Of a stretch of DNA of 64,000 bases, positions 9,072 to 17,342 are shown piece by piece. Made by a program: the position numbers and the translations under genes. The first letter of the stretch is position 1. Every line of letters begins with the position of its first letter. The notes under the pieces are model-generated. The model was not told the DNA's origin. It did no database searches and was given only the letters and a program-made list of their open reading frames with translations. Origin of the DNA: Arthrobacter sp. M2012083 (GTDB lineage Bacteria > Actinomycetota > Actinomycetes > Actinomycetales > Micrococcaceae); the NCBI RefSeq assembly GCF_000281065.1, contig NZ_AKKK01000019.1, positions 1 through 64,000 on the forward strand, given 5' to 3'.

Positions 9072-10085
9072 CTACTTATACAGGTCCGGCTTGGTGTTCA
9101 GCTGAACTTTGACCTTTTCGCCCGACTTCTGGGCTTCGACGCCGGCCTCGCAGCAGGCTGCGGTAGCGTAGCCGTCCCAGGCGGTTGGTCCGCCGATTTC
9201 GCCGCGAAGTGCGGCGTCTACCCAAGCCTGCACCTCGACGTCGTACGCAGCTCCGAAACGCTCTTCAAAACCTGGGGTGACGTTACCGCCCCACTTGCCC
9301 GCGGACTGGATGTACGGGCCGTTGTCGCCGCCAATACTCACAATGCCCTCTTCAAAGGACGCTTGCGTGCTCACCTGATAACCGAATTTGGCGTTGACGT
9401 AGATTTCGACGTCGGCCAGCACACCTGACTCGGTTTCCAGCAGCACGTGCTGCGGGTCATGCTGGCCGTTCGGCGCGCTGCGCGTGGGCTTGCCCAAGCG
9501 GACCTGCACGGAGGTGATTTCTTCACCCGTGAAGTAGCGGATTGCGTCGAACTCGTGGACTACGGAGTCGTTGATCAGCATCTCGTTGGTGAATCCCTCG
9601 GGCGTGCCCGGATTGCGGTGCTGGTGGTGCAACATCAACAGCTCCCCCAATTCACTGTTGCGGATGATCGCACCCAAAGCCGAGTACTCGGCGTCGAAAC
9701 GGCGCATGAAACCCACCTGGATGCGCTTGTGCCCCAAAGCCTGCTCGGCCTGGACAACTTTCCAGGCGCTATCAGCGTCAGGGGTAAGCGGCTTCTCACA
9801 CAAGATCGGGAAGTCTTTCTCCAACGCCTTATAAAGGATTTCCTCGTGGAGGAAACCAGGCGTGGCAATCAGGACGGCGTTGACGTCACCGTTGTTGAGC
9901 GCCTCGTCGGAACTGGCCAACGCCACGGCGCCGTCGATCCCCTCAATGGCGGCTTGCGCACGGGCAAGGTCGACGTCGACGACGGCGGCTACTTCAGCGC
10001 CGTGGATGCGGGTACTGAGGCGCTTGATGTGGTCCGCACCCATGCGGCCTGCGCCGATGACGGCAACGCGGAGAATCTTGGTCAC
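9072..10085 (-). CDS. iolG: inositol 2-dehydrogenase
   Basis: Gfo/Idh/MocA dehydrogenase of 337 aa predicted to oxidise myo-inositol to 2-keto-myo-inositol (scyllo-inosose) with NAD+. The Rossmann motif is VIGAGRMGADHIKRL near the N terminus, followed by the conserved CEKPLTPDA. The length and the internal stretch MRRFDAEYSALGAII match actinobacterial IolG. It is preceded by a 72-bp gap after iolE and followed 12 bp later by the iolH-like gene. Catalyses the first step of the pathway. Confidence 0.88.
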   Translation of the reverse strand: MTKILRVAVIGAGRMGADHIKRLSTRIHGAEVAAVVDVDLARAQAAIEGIDGAVALASSDEALNNGDVNAVLIATPGFLHEEILYKALEKDFPILCEKPLTPDADSAWKVVQAEQALGHKRIQVGFMRRFDAEYSALGAIIRNSELGELLMLHHQHRNPGTPEGFTNEMLINDSVVHEFDAIRYFTGEEITSVQVRLGKPTRSAPNGQHDPQHVLLETESGVLADVEIYVNAKFGYQVSTQASFEEGIVSIGGDNGPYIQSAGKWGGNVTPGFEERFGAAYDVEVQAWVDAALRGEIGGPTAWDGYATAACCEAGVEAQKSGEKVKVQLNTKPDLYK

Positions 10086-10124
10086 TGTATCTGTCCTTCG
10101 TGAAATTTTGGTTTGCTACTGAAC

Positions 10125-10150
10125 GGCGCTACTAGTGGATGGCGCTACAG
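10125..10150. promoter_or_regulatory. two GGCGCTAC half-sites in the iolE-iolG gap
   Basis: GGCGCTAC occurs at 10125-10132 and again at 10141-10148, 16 bp apart. The second copy continues CAG, giving GCGCTACA, which equals one half of the LacI operator at 4345-4358. The gap (72 bp) is the largest inside the operon. A regulatory role is weakly supported; chance is possible. Confidence 0.2.
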
Positions 10151-10157
10151 AACGGTG

Positions 10158-11075
10158 TTATTGGACCCTGGTGCGGGATCCGCAGGAAAGCAGGTAATTC
10201 CGGGTCCGCTTGGCGATGGGCATCGGCACATCGAACGCTACCGGGTACATATCTTGCTCCACGATGCCGAAGATGGGCCGGTTGAGGCCTTCCACGGCTT
10301 CGATGACAGCGCGCAGGTCCGGAAGGCCGTTCGGCGGCTCGGTCATGACGCCGGCGAGGTTGGCGGCTGCCCAGGTCATGTTCTTCTCGTTCACCTCGGC
10401 GAGGACCTCGGGGTTGATCTGCTTGAGGTGCAGGTAACCGATACGGTCCGGGTAGTTCTTGATGAGCTCCAGGCTCGATGCGCCGCAGTACTCGGCGTGC
10501 CCCGTGTCCAGGCACAGGTTCACGTACTCCGGATCGGTGGCCGCCAACAGCGTTTCGATGTCCTTTTGCGCACCCACGTGCGAGTCAGCATGCGAGTGGA
10601 ACTGCTGGTGCAACCCAAAGTCCTCCAGCAGGACCTTGCCCATGCGGTTATGGCCAGCGAACAGGTCTGCCCATTGCTCGTCCGAGAGTTCACCGTTCTC
10701 AACGGCTTCACCGGTGACGTCGTCGCGCCACATGGCGGGGATGACCACAAGATGTTCTCCGCCCATGGCTGCCGTCAGTTCGGCAACCTTTCGGGCCGGT
10801 TCCCATGCTTCGTTGTATTGCTCGGCACCACGGTGGAAGGCCGTGAAGACCGTACCTGCGGTGACCTGGAGCTCACGCTGCTTCAGTTCCTCAGCCAACC
10901 GGGCGGGGTCATTCGGCAGGTAACCGTACGGACCCAGTTCGATCCACTTGTAGCCGGACTCCGCAACCTCATCGAGGAACCGTTCCCACGGAGTCTGCCG
11001 GGGATCATCAGGGAACCAGACGCCCCAGGAATCAGGGGCGGTGCCGATGATCAGCTTGTTCTCAACATCAGTCAT
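10158..11075 (-). CDS. iolE: myo-inosose-2 dehydratase
   Basis: Predicted to dehydrate 2-keto-myo-inositol to 3D-trihydroxycyclohexane-1,2-dione. TIM-barrel protein of about 305 aa with the IolE hallmark IIGTAPDSWGVWFPDD near the N terminus and metal-binding stretches such as FGLHQQFHSHADSHVG and LCLDTGHAEYCG. The ATG at 11075 is preferred (AAAGGAAG upstream); a GTG at 11108 would add 11 residues without a ribosome site. It lies 36 bp after iolA and 72 bp before iolG. Confidence 0.88.
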   Translation of the reverse strand: MTDVENKLIIGTAPDSWGVWFPDDPRQTPWERFLDEVAESGYKWIELGPYGYLPNDPARLAEELKQRELQVTAGTVFTAFHRGAEQYNEAWEPARKVAELTAAMGGEHLVVIPAMWRDDVTGEAVENGELSDEQWADLFAGHNRMGKVLLEDFGLHQQFHSHADSHVGAQKDIETLLAATDPEYVNLCLDTGHAEYCGASSLELIKNYPDRIGYLHLKQINPEVLAEVNEKNMTWAAANLAGVMTEPPNGLPDLRAVIEAVEGLNRPIFGIVEQDMYPVAFDVPMPIAKRTRNYLLSCGSRTRVQ

Positions 11076-11111
11076 GACAGCGTTGTCTTCCTTTGCGGCC
11101 GTGGGCACAGT

Positions 11112-12623
11112 TCAGTTGGAGGGGAAGTTGTAGGAGGCGCCGGAGGCGTGGGTGGGTTCGGGCCAGCGTGAGGTGATGACTTTGCCGCGGGTGTAGAAGG
11201 AGACGCCTTCGGGTCCGTAGATGTGCTTGTCGCCGAAGAGGGAGTTCTTCCAGCCACCGAAGGAGTGGTAGGCCACCGGGACGGGCAGGGGCACGTTGAT
11301 GCCTACCATGCCGACGGTCACGGAGCGTTGGAACTTCCGTGCTGCGGCGCCGGAAGAGGTGAAGATCGCGGTGCCGTTGCCGTAGGGGTTGGAGTTGATC
11401 AGCGCGATGCCTTCGTCGAGGTCGGCGACGCGGACCACTACCAGGACGGGTCCGAAGATTTCCTCTGTGTAGGCGGTCATTTCGGTCCTGACGTGGTCAA
11501 TCACCGTTGGGCCGACCCAGAAACCGTCTTCGTGGCCGGGGACCACCAGGTCGCGGCCGTCCACCACCATGGCCGCGCCGGCGGTTTCGGCTTCCGTGAC
11601 GATCTTGACAATGCGTTCCTTGGAGGCCGGAGTGATGACCGGGCCCATTTCGGCGTCGGGTTCTGTGCCGTTCTTGACCTTCACTGCCAGGGCGCGTTCT
11701 TCGACCTTCTTCACGATCAGGTCCGCAGCGTCACCAACGGCGACGGCGACGGAGATCGCCATGCAGCGTTCCCCGGCGGAACCGAAGGCGGCGGCTGCGA
11801 GGTGGTCTGCGGCGTTATCGAGGTCGGCGTCGGGCATCACGATGGCGTGGTTCTTTGCCCCGCCCAGGGCCTGGACCCTTTTGCCGTGCTTGGTGGCTGT
11901 TTCATGGACGTACTGGGCGATCGGGGTGGAGCCCACAAAGGAGATGCCGTCCACGTCCGGGTGGGTCAGCAGGCCGTCCACTGTTTCCTTCCCACCGTGC
12001 AGGACCTGGAACACGCCATCGGGAAGGCCGGCCTGCTTCCACAGTTTCGCGAGCAGCATCGGAGCGGACGGGTCACGCTCGGAGGGCTTGAGAATGAACG
12101 CGTTGCCCGTGGCGATGGCCATCGGTGCCATCCAGAGCGGGACCATCACGGGGAAGTTGAACGGCGTGATGCCGGCTACGACGCCCAGGGGTTCGCGGAA
12201 GGAGAAGACATCGATGCCGGTGGAGACCTGGTCCGAGTAGTCGCCCTTGAGCAGTTGCGGGATGCCACAAGCGAACTCGATAACCTCCAGGCCGCGGCCG
12301 ATCTCGCCCTTCGCGTCGGAGAGGACCTTGCCGTGCTCGGCGGTAATCAGCTCAGCGAGGTCGTCCACGTGCGCTGCAACGAGTTCACGGAACTTGAACA
12401 GCACTGCGGTTCGCTTGGCCAGGGAAATGTCACCCCACGAATCCGCCGCTTTGCGGGCCGCGGCAACGGTGGCATTCAGGTCGGCCTCGTTGGCCAGCCG
12501 CAGTTCAGCGGACACCTGGCCGGTGGCGGGGTTATACACGGGCTGGGTGCGGTCCCCCTCACCGGTGGTTTCAGCGCCGTTGATGAAATGGTGAATGGTG
12601 GTCAGTGTGGTCGTCGTCGACAT
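11112..12623 (-). CDS. mmsA: CoA-acylating methylmalonate-semialdehyde dehydrogenase
   Basis: Aldehyde dehydrogenase superfamily enzyme of 503 aa, called iolA or mmsA in inositol clusters. It converts malonate semialdehyde (or methylmalonate semialdehyde) with CoA and NAD+ to acetyl-CoA (or propionyl-CoA). Motifs: FNFPVMVPLWM, the nucleotide-binding FVGSTPIAQYV, the MMSDH-type ALGGAKNHAIV where classical ALDHs have a catalytic Glu, and the catalytic Cys in GSAGERCMAIS. It lies 30 bp after iolD. The last catabolic step of the pathway encoded here. Confidence 0.92.
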   Translation of the reverse strand: MSTTTTLTTIHHFINGAETTGEGDRTQPVYNPATGQVSAELRLANEADLNATVAAARKAADSWGDISLAKRTAVLFKFRELVAAHVDDLAELITAEHGKVLSDAKGEIGRGLEVIEFACGIPQLLKGDYSDQVSTGIDVFSFREPLGVVAGITPFNFPVMVPLWMAPMAIATGNAFILKPSERDPSAPMLLAKLWKQAGLPDGVFQVLHGGKETVDGLLTHPDVDGISFVGSTPIAQYVHETATKHGKRVQALGGAKNHAIVMPDADLDNAADHLAAAAFGSAGERCMAISVAVAVGDAADLIVKKVEERALAVKVKNGTEPDAEMGPVITPASKERIVKIVTEAETAGAAMVVDGRDLVVPGHEDGFWVGPTVIDHVRTEMTAYTEEIFGPVLVVVRVADLDEGIALINSNPYGNGTAIFTSSGAAARKFQRSVTVGMVGINVPLPVPVAYHSFGGWKNSLFGDKHIYGPEGVSFYTRGKVITSRWPEPTHASGASYNFPSN

Positions 12624-12653
12624 GTGCGGACTTCCTTCTGGTCTTTGGTGTTT

Positions 12654-14600
12654 CTAGCCGAGCAGCTTGCGCTGGCGGTTCTTGTGGTCGGTGTACGTCT
12701 TGTAGGCCTGCCGGGTGGATTCGAGCTCGGAAACCTGCGAGACCGGAACGTCCCACCAGGACTCGGAGCTCGGGGCATCCAGCAAAGGATCGGACTCAAC
12801 GTGGATCACGATCGGGCCCGTTTCCGGGGCCGCCTTGGCTTCCTTGATCGCGGCGCCCAGGGCTTCAATCACGTGCTCCCCCGGTTCGATCCGGATAACC
12901 CTCGCGCCCAGGGACTCTGCGTTGGTGGCCAGATCGATGGGCAGGTTATCACCGGCGTCGAAGCTGTGCTGTTCCTTGTCCAGGACCCGGTACTGCGTAC
13001 CGAACCGCTGCGAACCAAGAGACTCTGACAGCGACCCGATCGAGGCATAGCCATGGTTCTGGATGAGGACCACGATCAGCTTGATGCGTTCGGCGACGGC
13101 GGTGACCAGTTCGGTGTGCATCATCAGGTAGGAGCCGTCCCCCACCATGACAACCACATCCCGGTCCGGGCCGCCTGCAGCAGCTTCGGCCAGCGCCGCA
13201 CGCTTGACGCCCAACCCGCCCGGGATTTCGTAGCCCATGCAGGAGTACGCGTACTCCACGTGGTAACCGAAGGGGTCCCGGACCCGCCACATTTTGTGCA
13301 GGTCACCGGGCAGCGAACCCGCCGCGCAGATCACCACGTCCTGGTCATCCATCGCCTTGTTGGTGGCGCCGATGATCTCGTTCTGCGCGGGCAACGGCGT
13401 ATCACGGGTTTCGAAGGCATGATCCACGATTCCGTTCCAGCGCTTCTTCTCGGCTGCTACCTTCTCTTCAAGATCAGCACCAACCCGGTAACCGCCCAAG
13501 GCCTGGTTGAGCTTCACGAGTGCCTTGCGTGCGTCAGCGACGATCGGCAGCGAGGTGCCGTGCTTGTAGGCATCGATCGGCGCGACGTTGATGTTCACGA
13601 ACTTCACCTCCGGGTTCTGGAAAGCCGTCCGGGATGCGGTAGTGAAGTCCTCGTAGCGCGTACCGATCCCAATGATGAGGTCCGCTTCGGCCGCGATGGC
13701 GTTGGCCGCCGTCGTTCCCGTTGAGCCGATAGCACCGAGGGAGAACTTGTGGTCCCAGGGCAGGACGCCGACGCCTGCCTGCGTGTTGCCCACCGGAATG
13801 CCGGTCAGCTCAACGAACTTGGCGAGTTCCTCGTTGGCGTACGCGTAAAGGACGCCGCCGCCGGCGATGATCAGCGGACGCTTCGCGGCGCGGATGGCCT
13901 CGGCGGCGCGGCGAATGTCGTCGTCCTCTGCCTCGGGCCGGCGGATCCGCCACTCACGCTCGGCCAGGAACTCTTCGGGAACATCGTAAGCCTCGGCCTG
14001 CACATCCTGAGGCAGCGAAATAGTCACAGCGCCGGTATCGGCCGGGTCCAACAGGACCCGCAATCCGTGATGGAACGCAGAGAACAGCTGCTCCGGACGG
14101 GACACCCGGTCAAAGAACCTGGACAACGGACGGAACGCATCGTTGACCGTGATGTCATATGCGTACGGCAGCTCCAACTGCTGCAACACGGGATCCGCAG
14201 CACGGGTCGCGAACGTGTCACTCGGGAGCAGCAACACCGGCAGACGGTTGGTAGTAGCCAACGCCGCCCCCGTCAAAAGGTTCGAGGAACCCGGCCCAAT
14301 GGAGGTGCTGATAGCGAAAGTCTGCCGACGACGCGTGTGCCGGGCATAACCCACAGCCTGATGCACCTGGGCCTGCTCATTACGACCCTGGTAATACGGC
14401 ATGACCGTAGGGTCCGCTGCCTGATACTGCTTCAACGCCTGACCCACACCGGCCACGTTGCCGTGCCCGAAAATACCGAACGTCCCCGGAATCAACCGCT
14501 CACGATACTCCACACCATCGATCGAATCCACGGTGTACTGCTTGGAAAGGAACTCGACCACAGCCTGCGCCACGGTCATCCGACGGGTTGCTGTACCCAT
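12654..14600 (-). CDS. iolD: 3D-trihydroxycyclohexane-1,2-dione hydrolase
   Basis: Thiamine-diphosphate enzyme of 648 aa that opens the inositol-derived ring to 5-deoxy-glucuronate. N-terminal pyrimidine-binding domain with GIFGHGNVAGVGQAL and YYQGRNEQ containing the catalytic Glu; central domain with RPLIIAGGGVLYA; C-terminal PP domain with the ThDP motif VMVGDGSYLMMHTEL and QNHGYASIG. Length and order fit the family. It begins 6 bp after the aldolase gene. The next usual enzyme, IolB, is not encoded in this window. Confidence 0.94.
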   Translation of the reverse strand: MGTATRRMTVAQAVVEFLSKQYTVDSIDGVEYRERLIPGTFGIFGHGNVAGVGQALKQYQAADPTVMPYYQGRNEQAQVHQAVGYARHTRRRQTFAISTSIGPGSSNLLTGAALATTNRLPVLLLPSDTFATRAADPVLQQLELPYAYDITVNDAFRPLSRFFDRVSRPEQLFSAFHHGLRVLLDPADTGAVTISLPQDVQAEAYDVPEEFLAEREWRIRRPEAEDDDIRRAAEAIRAAKRPLIIAGGGVLYAYANEELAKFVELTGIPVGNTQAGVGVLPWDHKFSLGAIGSTGTTAANAIAAEADLIIGIGTRYEDFTTASRTAFQNPEVKFVNINVAPIDAYKHGTSLPIVADARKALVKLNQALGGYRVGADLEEKVAAEKKRWNGIVDHAFETRDTPLPAQNEIIGATNKAMDDQDVVICAAGSLPGDLHKMWRVRDPFGYHVEYAYSCMGYEIPGGLGVKRAALAEAAAGGPDRDVVVMVGDGSYLMMHTELVTAVAERIKLIVVLIQNHGYASIGSLSESLGSQRFGTQYRVLDKEQHSFDAGDNLPIDLATNAESLGARVIRIEPGEHVIEALGAAIKEAKAAPETGPIVIHVESDPLLDAPSSESWWDVPVSQVSELESTRQAYKTYTDHKNRQRKLLG

Positions 14601-14606
14601 TACTAG

Positions 14607-15569
14607 CTACTCCGATACTTTCACTGGGATACGGTCTGAGATGGTTCGCCCATCCGCCGCGGCGGGCAAGGGTGCAGAGTTGTTCAGCAGCGAGGCAGCC
14701 GTCGCAACAGCCCCCGCCACATCGTCGTCGTGCGGGTAGAGCAGCGTCCTTCCGACAGTGAGGCCCCGAACACCGGGCAAGGCAAGGGCTGCCTGCCAGC
14801 TGGCGAAAACCTCGTCCTGGCTGCCGTCGGGGTCGCCGCCCAACAGCACGGTAGGCATGGTGGTGGACGCCATGACGCGTTCCATCTCTGCCACAACCGG
14901 CAATTTCATCCAAGTGTAGGCACTGGTGGAACCGAGGCCTTCGGCAATGCCGACAGATTTGATCACGGCGTCAGCGCGGAGATCGTTGCGGACCTTGCCG
15001 TGTGCATCACGGACGGAAAGGAACGGCTCCACCATGGCGATGAGTTTACGTGCGGCCAACGAATCAATGGCCTTCGCCGTCGCCTCGAGAGTGGCTACCG
15101 TGTCAGGGTCACCCAGGCAGATGCGCGTGAGCATCTTGCCGCCATCCGCACCGAGTGCCTCCAAAGCAGCAGCAGTGTGCCCGGTGAAGCGGTCGTCGAA
15201 TTCGTTGACCAGCCCAGCCAGGCCTCCGCGGTTCATGGAGCCGAAAACGAGCTTGCCTTCCAAGGCACCCAGCAACAGAAGGTCATCCATGATGTCCGGC
15301 GAGGCGAGGATGCCATCAACGGCAGGGTTCGCCAACGCGATCTGCAGACGATCCAAAAGGTCCCTGCGATCGGCCATGGCCATTGGCTGCGCACCAACGG
15401 CGAGGGCGCCGCGTGCCGGGTGGTCCGCGGCAACAATGAAGTTCTGCGCGCTGTGTTTCAGGCCAGGATGGCGACGGCGGGTAGCTGCTGCCCGAGCCAC
15501 GGCCTCGGGGTCCTCCAACCGGATACGGCTCAAGTGCTCGTAGCGGCGGGGATCGTCATTAAGGCTCAA
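14607..15569 (-). CDS. Cgl0159-family (beta/alpha)8 aldolase
   Basis: Class I aldolase-like barrel of 320 aa, of the kind found in actinobacterial iol clusters. By analogy with IolJ it should cleave 2-deoxy-5-keto-gluconate 6-phosphate to dihydroxyacetone phosphate and malonate semialdehyde. A candidate Schiff-base lysine is in YTWMKLPVVAEM (about residue 220), with TVLLGGDPDGSQDEVF and GLTVGRTLLYP as phosphate-binding loops. Its start overlaps the iolC stop by 4 bp. The function is inferred from family and context. Confidence 0.8.
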   Translation of the reverse strand: MSLNDDPRRYEHLSRIRLEDPEAVARAAATRRRHPGLKHSAQNFIVAADHPARGALAVGAQPMAMADRRDLLDRLQIALANPAVDGILASPDIMDDLLLLGALEGKLVFGSMNRGGLAGLVNEFDDRFTGHTAAALEALGADGGKMLTRICLGDPDTVATLEATAKAIDSLAARKLIAMVEPFLSVRDAHGKVRNDLRADAVIKSVGIAEGLGSTSAYTWMKLPVVAEMERVMASTTMPTVLLGGDPDGSQDEVFASWQAALALPGVRGLTVGRTLLYPHDDDVAGAVATAASLLNNSAPLPAAADGRTISDRIPVKVSE

Positions 15570-16600
15570 CGAACTACTCCTTCACTGAAGGTGTCGGCTG
15601 TGATTGCGGCGGCTGACAGAGTGGCACCGGGGATGGGGCGGCCGCGTTCTGCGAGCAGCGAGGTAACTTCCTCCGGCGTCGGCATCGCATCTGCACAAGA
15701 GACACGCGAGGCGACGATTGCACCGGATGCGTTCGCGTAATCCAGGACTTCCGAAAGGGGCCAACCGGACAACAGTCCGTGACAGAACGCACCGCCGAAC
15801 GAGTCGCCAGCGCCCAAACCGTTAACGGTTTCCACTGGTACAGGTGCCGAAACCACACGCTCCGTGCGGGTCTTGGCCATAACGCCGTCCGGTCCGAGCT
15901 TGACCACGGCAATTTGGACGCCGGCAGCCAGCAGGCGGTCTGCCTGCTCATCAGGCGTCCCCTCACCTACGGCGACCGCGCATTCCTTGTCGTTGCCAAT
16001 CGCGACGGTAACGTGCGGGAGGACTTTGGCAACCTCGGCGCGGGCTTCCTCTTCGGAGGCCCAGAACATCGGACGGTAGTCCAGGTCCAGGATGGTGAAC
16101 TGACCGTCTTTGAGGCCGGTTCGCGGACGGGCTTGGTGTGCTTTGATGTGGGCCTCACGGCTGGGCTCCTGGCAGAGGCCGGTGACGGTGGACCAGAAAA
16201 TCCCTGCATCCCGGATCGCCTCCAGGTCCAGCTCTTCCGCTTTGATCTGCAGGTCCGGAGCAGTGGGAAAGCGACCGTAGAAGTACAGCGGAAACTCGTC
16301 TGTTGCGGGCTTGATCGCGCAGAAGGTCACAGCTGTTGGGTACTCCTTGACCGGGGAAACGAAGGAATCGTCAACATTGAACTTGCGCAATTCCCGGTGA
16401 AGATAGTTGCCGAAAGCGTCGTCGCCGGTGCGGGTGATGACTCCCGCGCGGCGCCCGTGTCGTGCGGCGGCGACGGCCACATTGGAGGGCGAACCTCCAA
16501 GGTATTTGCCGAAGGACGTCACGTCCTCCAGATCCACCCCAATGTCGTTCGGGTAAATATCAACGCTGATGCGCCCGATAGTAAGCAGTTCGTGGGTCAC
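15566..16600 (-). CDS. iolC: 5-dehydro-2-deoxygluconokinase
   Basis: PfkB-family sugar kinase of about 344 aa that phosphorylates 2-deoxy-5-keto-gluconate in inositol breakdown. It shows the PfkB N-terminal motif YLGGSPSNVAVAAARHG and the C-terminal ATP/anion-hole motif NGLGAGDSFGGAF with its catalytic Asp. I place the start at the GTG at 16600 (VTHELLTIGR), which has AGAAAGG upstream; an alternative start at 16666 adds 22 unfamily-like residues and runs towards the operator region. First gene after the operator cluster at 16711-16752, followed with 4-bp overlap by the aldolase. Confidence 0.9.
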   Translation of the reverse strand: MTHELLTIGRISVDIYPNDIGVDLEDVTSFGKYLGGSPSNVAVAAARHGRRAGVITRTGDDAFGNYLHRELRKFNVDDSFVSPVKEYPTAVTFCAIKPATDEFPLYFYGRFPTAPDLQIKAEELDLEAIRDAGIFWSTVTGLCQEPSREAHIKAHQARPRTGLKDGQFTILDLDYRPMFWASEEEARAEVAKVLPHVTVAIGNDKECAVAVGEGTPDEQADRLLAAGVQIAVVKLGPDGVMAKTRTERVVSAPVPVETVNGLGAGDSFGGAFCHGLLSGWPLSEVLDYANASGAIVASRVSCADAMPTPEEVTSLLAERGRPIPGATLSAAAITADTFSEGVVR

Positions 16601-16710
16601 GATAATCGTTGACCTTTCTCTTGTGAACTCTGAACCTTTGAGCGCTGGGCCCCAATGCCTTGCCACCCCTCAGTGAGCGGGGCCACATGACTACTCTGCA
16701 CCAGAATCAA

Positions 16711-16752
16711 TGTCCTGTCAAAGGTTTGTACTGACATATTTACAACATGACA
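16711..16752. promoter_or_regulatory. IolR-like operator cluster before iolC
   Basis: TGTCCTGTCA (16711-16720) and TGTACTGACA (16728-16737) are followed by ATGACA (16747-16752). TGTCA at 16716 and TGACA at 16733 also form an inverted repeat. These resemble the sites at 3199 and 17184 and the C. glutamicum IolR consensus as I remember it. They lie between the tautomerase stop (16762) and the iolC start (16600), so they mark a promoter inside the tautomerase-iolC gap. Confidence 0.55.
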
Positions 16753-16761
16753 CGGACCGGT

Positions 16762-17166
16762 CTACTTGCGCGGCACTGCGAGTTCCCCAGTGACATATTG
16801 ACTGCGCCCGAAGCCAAATGACCAGTCGCCCGGCGAGTTCTCCACATAGCCCACGAAGACATCTTCGCCAGGGACCCCCACCTCCGCGAGACCGCCCGCA
16901 ATAGCTTGGAAAAGGGAGCTCTTTGCCTCTTGGCTCCGGCCACCTTGGGTAAAGATCTGGATCATGACAACGCCGGGAGTCCGCTCAAAACCCAAACCTG
17001 CATCCCGGGCAACAATCTGACCCTGCGGGTGCTCGGTGAGGATATGAAAATAGTCCCGTTCCGGGATCCCATATTCAGCGACGATTGCATCGTGGATCTG
17101 GCGGCTCAGCGCGGCCAGCTCTTCCGGCAAGCGACCCTGATTGACGTCGATTCGAACAAGCGGCAT
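16762..17166 (-). CDS. tautomerase-family protein in the iol regulon
   Basis: Small protein of 134 aa of the 4-oxalocrotonate tautomerase/MIF superfamily. After Met removal the N-terminal residue is Pro (MPLVRIDVNQGR), the usual catalytic base, and the length suggests a fused double beta-alpha-beta unit. Other stretches typical of the family are PERDYFHILTEHPQG and GVVMIQIFTQGGRS. It is on the iol strand, 161 bp upstream of iolC, and both its upstream region and the downstream gap carry IolR-like sites. A role as keto-enol or aldose-ketose isomerase in inositol breakdown is a hypothesis; iolB is missing from this cluster. Confidence 0.8.
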   Translation of the reverse strand: MPLVRIDVNQGRLPEELAALSRQIHDAIVAEYGIPERDYFHILTEHPQGQIVARDAGLGFERTPGVVMIQIFTQGGRSQEAKSSLFQAIAGGLAEVGVPGEDVFVGYVENSPGDWSFGFGRSQYVTGELAVPRK

Positions 17167-17183
17167 GTCTACACTCCTAAGTT

Positions 17184-17210
17184 TGTCCTGTCATACTAAC
17201 AATGTTAGTA
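17184..17210. promoter_or_regulatory. IolR-like site and perfect palindrome before the tautomerase gene
   Basis: TGTCCTGTCA at 17184-17193 repeats the iolC-proximal decamer exactly, and directly abuts a perfect 17-bp palindrome TACTAACA-A-TGTTAGTA at 17194-17210. This lies 18-44 bp upstream of the tautomerase ATG (17166), where a repressor would block initiation. The binding protein is not identified. Confidence 0.55.
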
Positions 17211-17270
17211 ACACAAACTCAAGACCATATCACTGACATGAGAGCGCTTGGACTTCTCCTCCCAACGACG

Positions 17271-17304
17271 CCTAACCCCCACGCTGACTGGCGAGGGGGT
17301 TAGG
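17271..17304 (-). terminator. hairpin after the metal-type ABC operon
   Basis: CCTAACCCCC (17271-17280) pairs with GGGGGTTAGG (17295-17304), with a further 3-bp inner pairing. It follows the stop of the fused ATPase gene at 17343 on the minus strand. No T-run follows, so it is a weak candidate terminator. Confidence 0.45.
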
Positions 17305-17342
17305 TGTGCTGAGTATGTATTGAGGCAGTTAGCCGCGAGCCG

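Noticed and set aside
11112..12623. Missing catalytic Glu in the aldehyde dehydrogenase (ALGGAKNHAIV)
   Set aside because: This is normal for CoA-acylating methylmalonate-semialdehyde dehydrogenases, so it is not an anomaly.
11223..13028. A 601-codon open frame on the plus strand opposite iolA and iolD
   Set aside because: High-GC shadow frame; its translation is low-complexity with no family motifs, while the minus strand encodes two clear enzymes.
16711..17210. Repeated short motifs considered as a CRISPR-like array
   Set aside because: Only a few decamers, unevenly spaced, and all in promoter gaps; they fit operators, not repeats with spacers.
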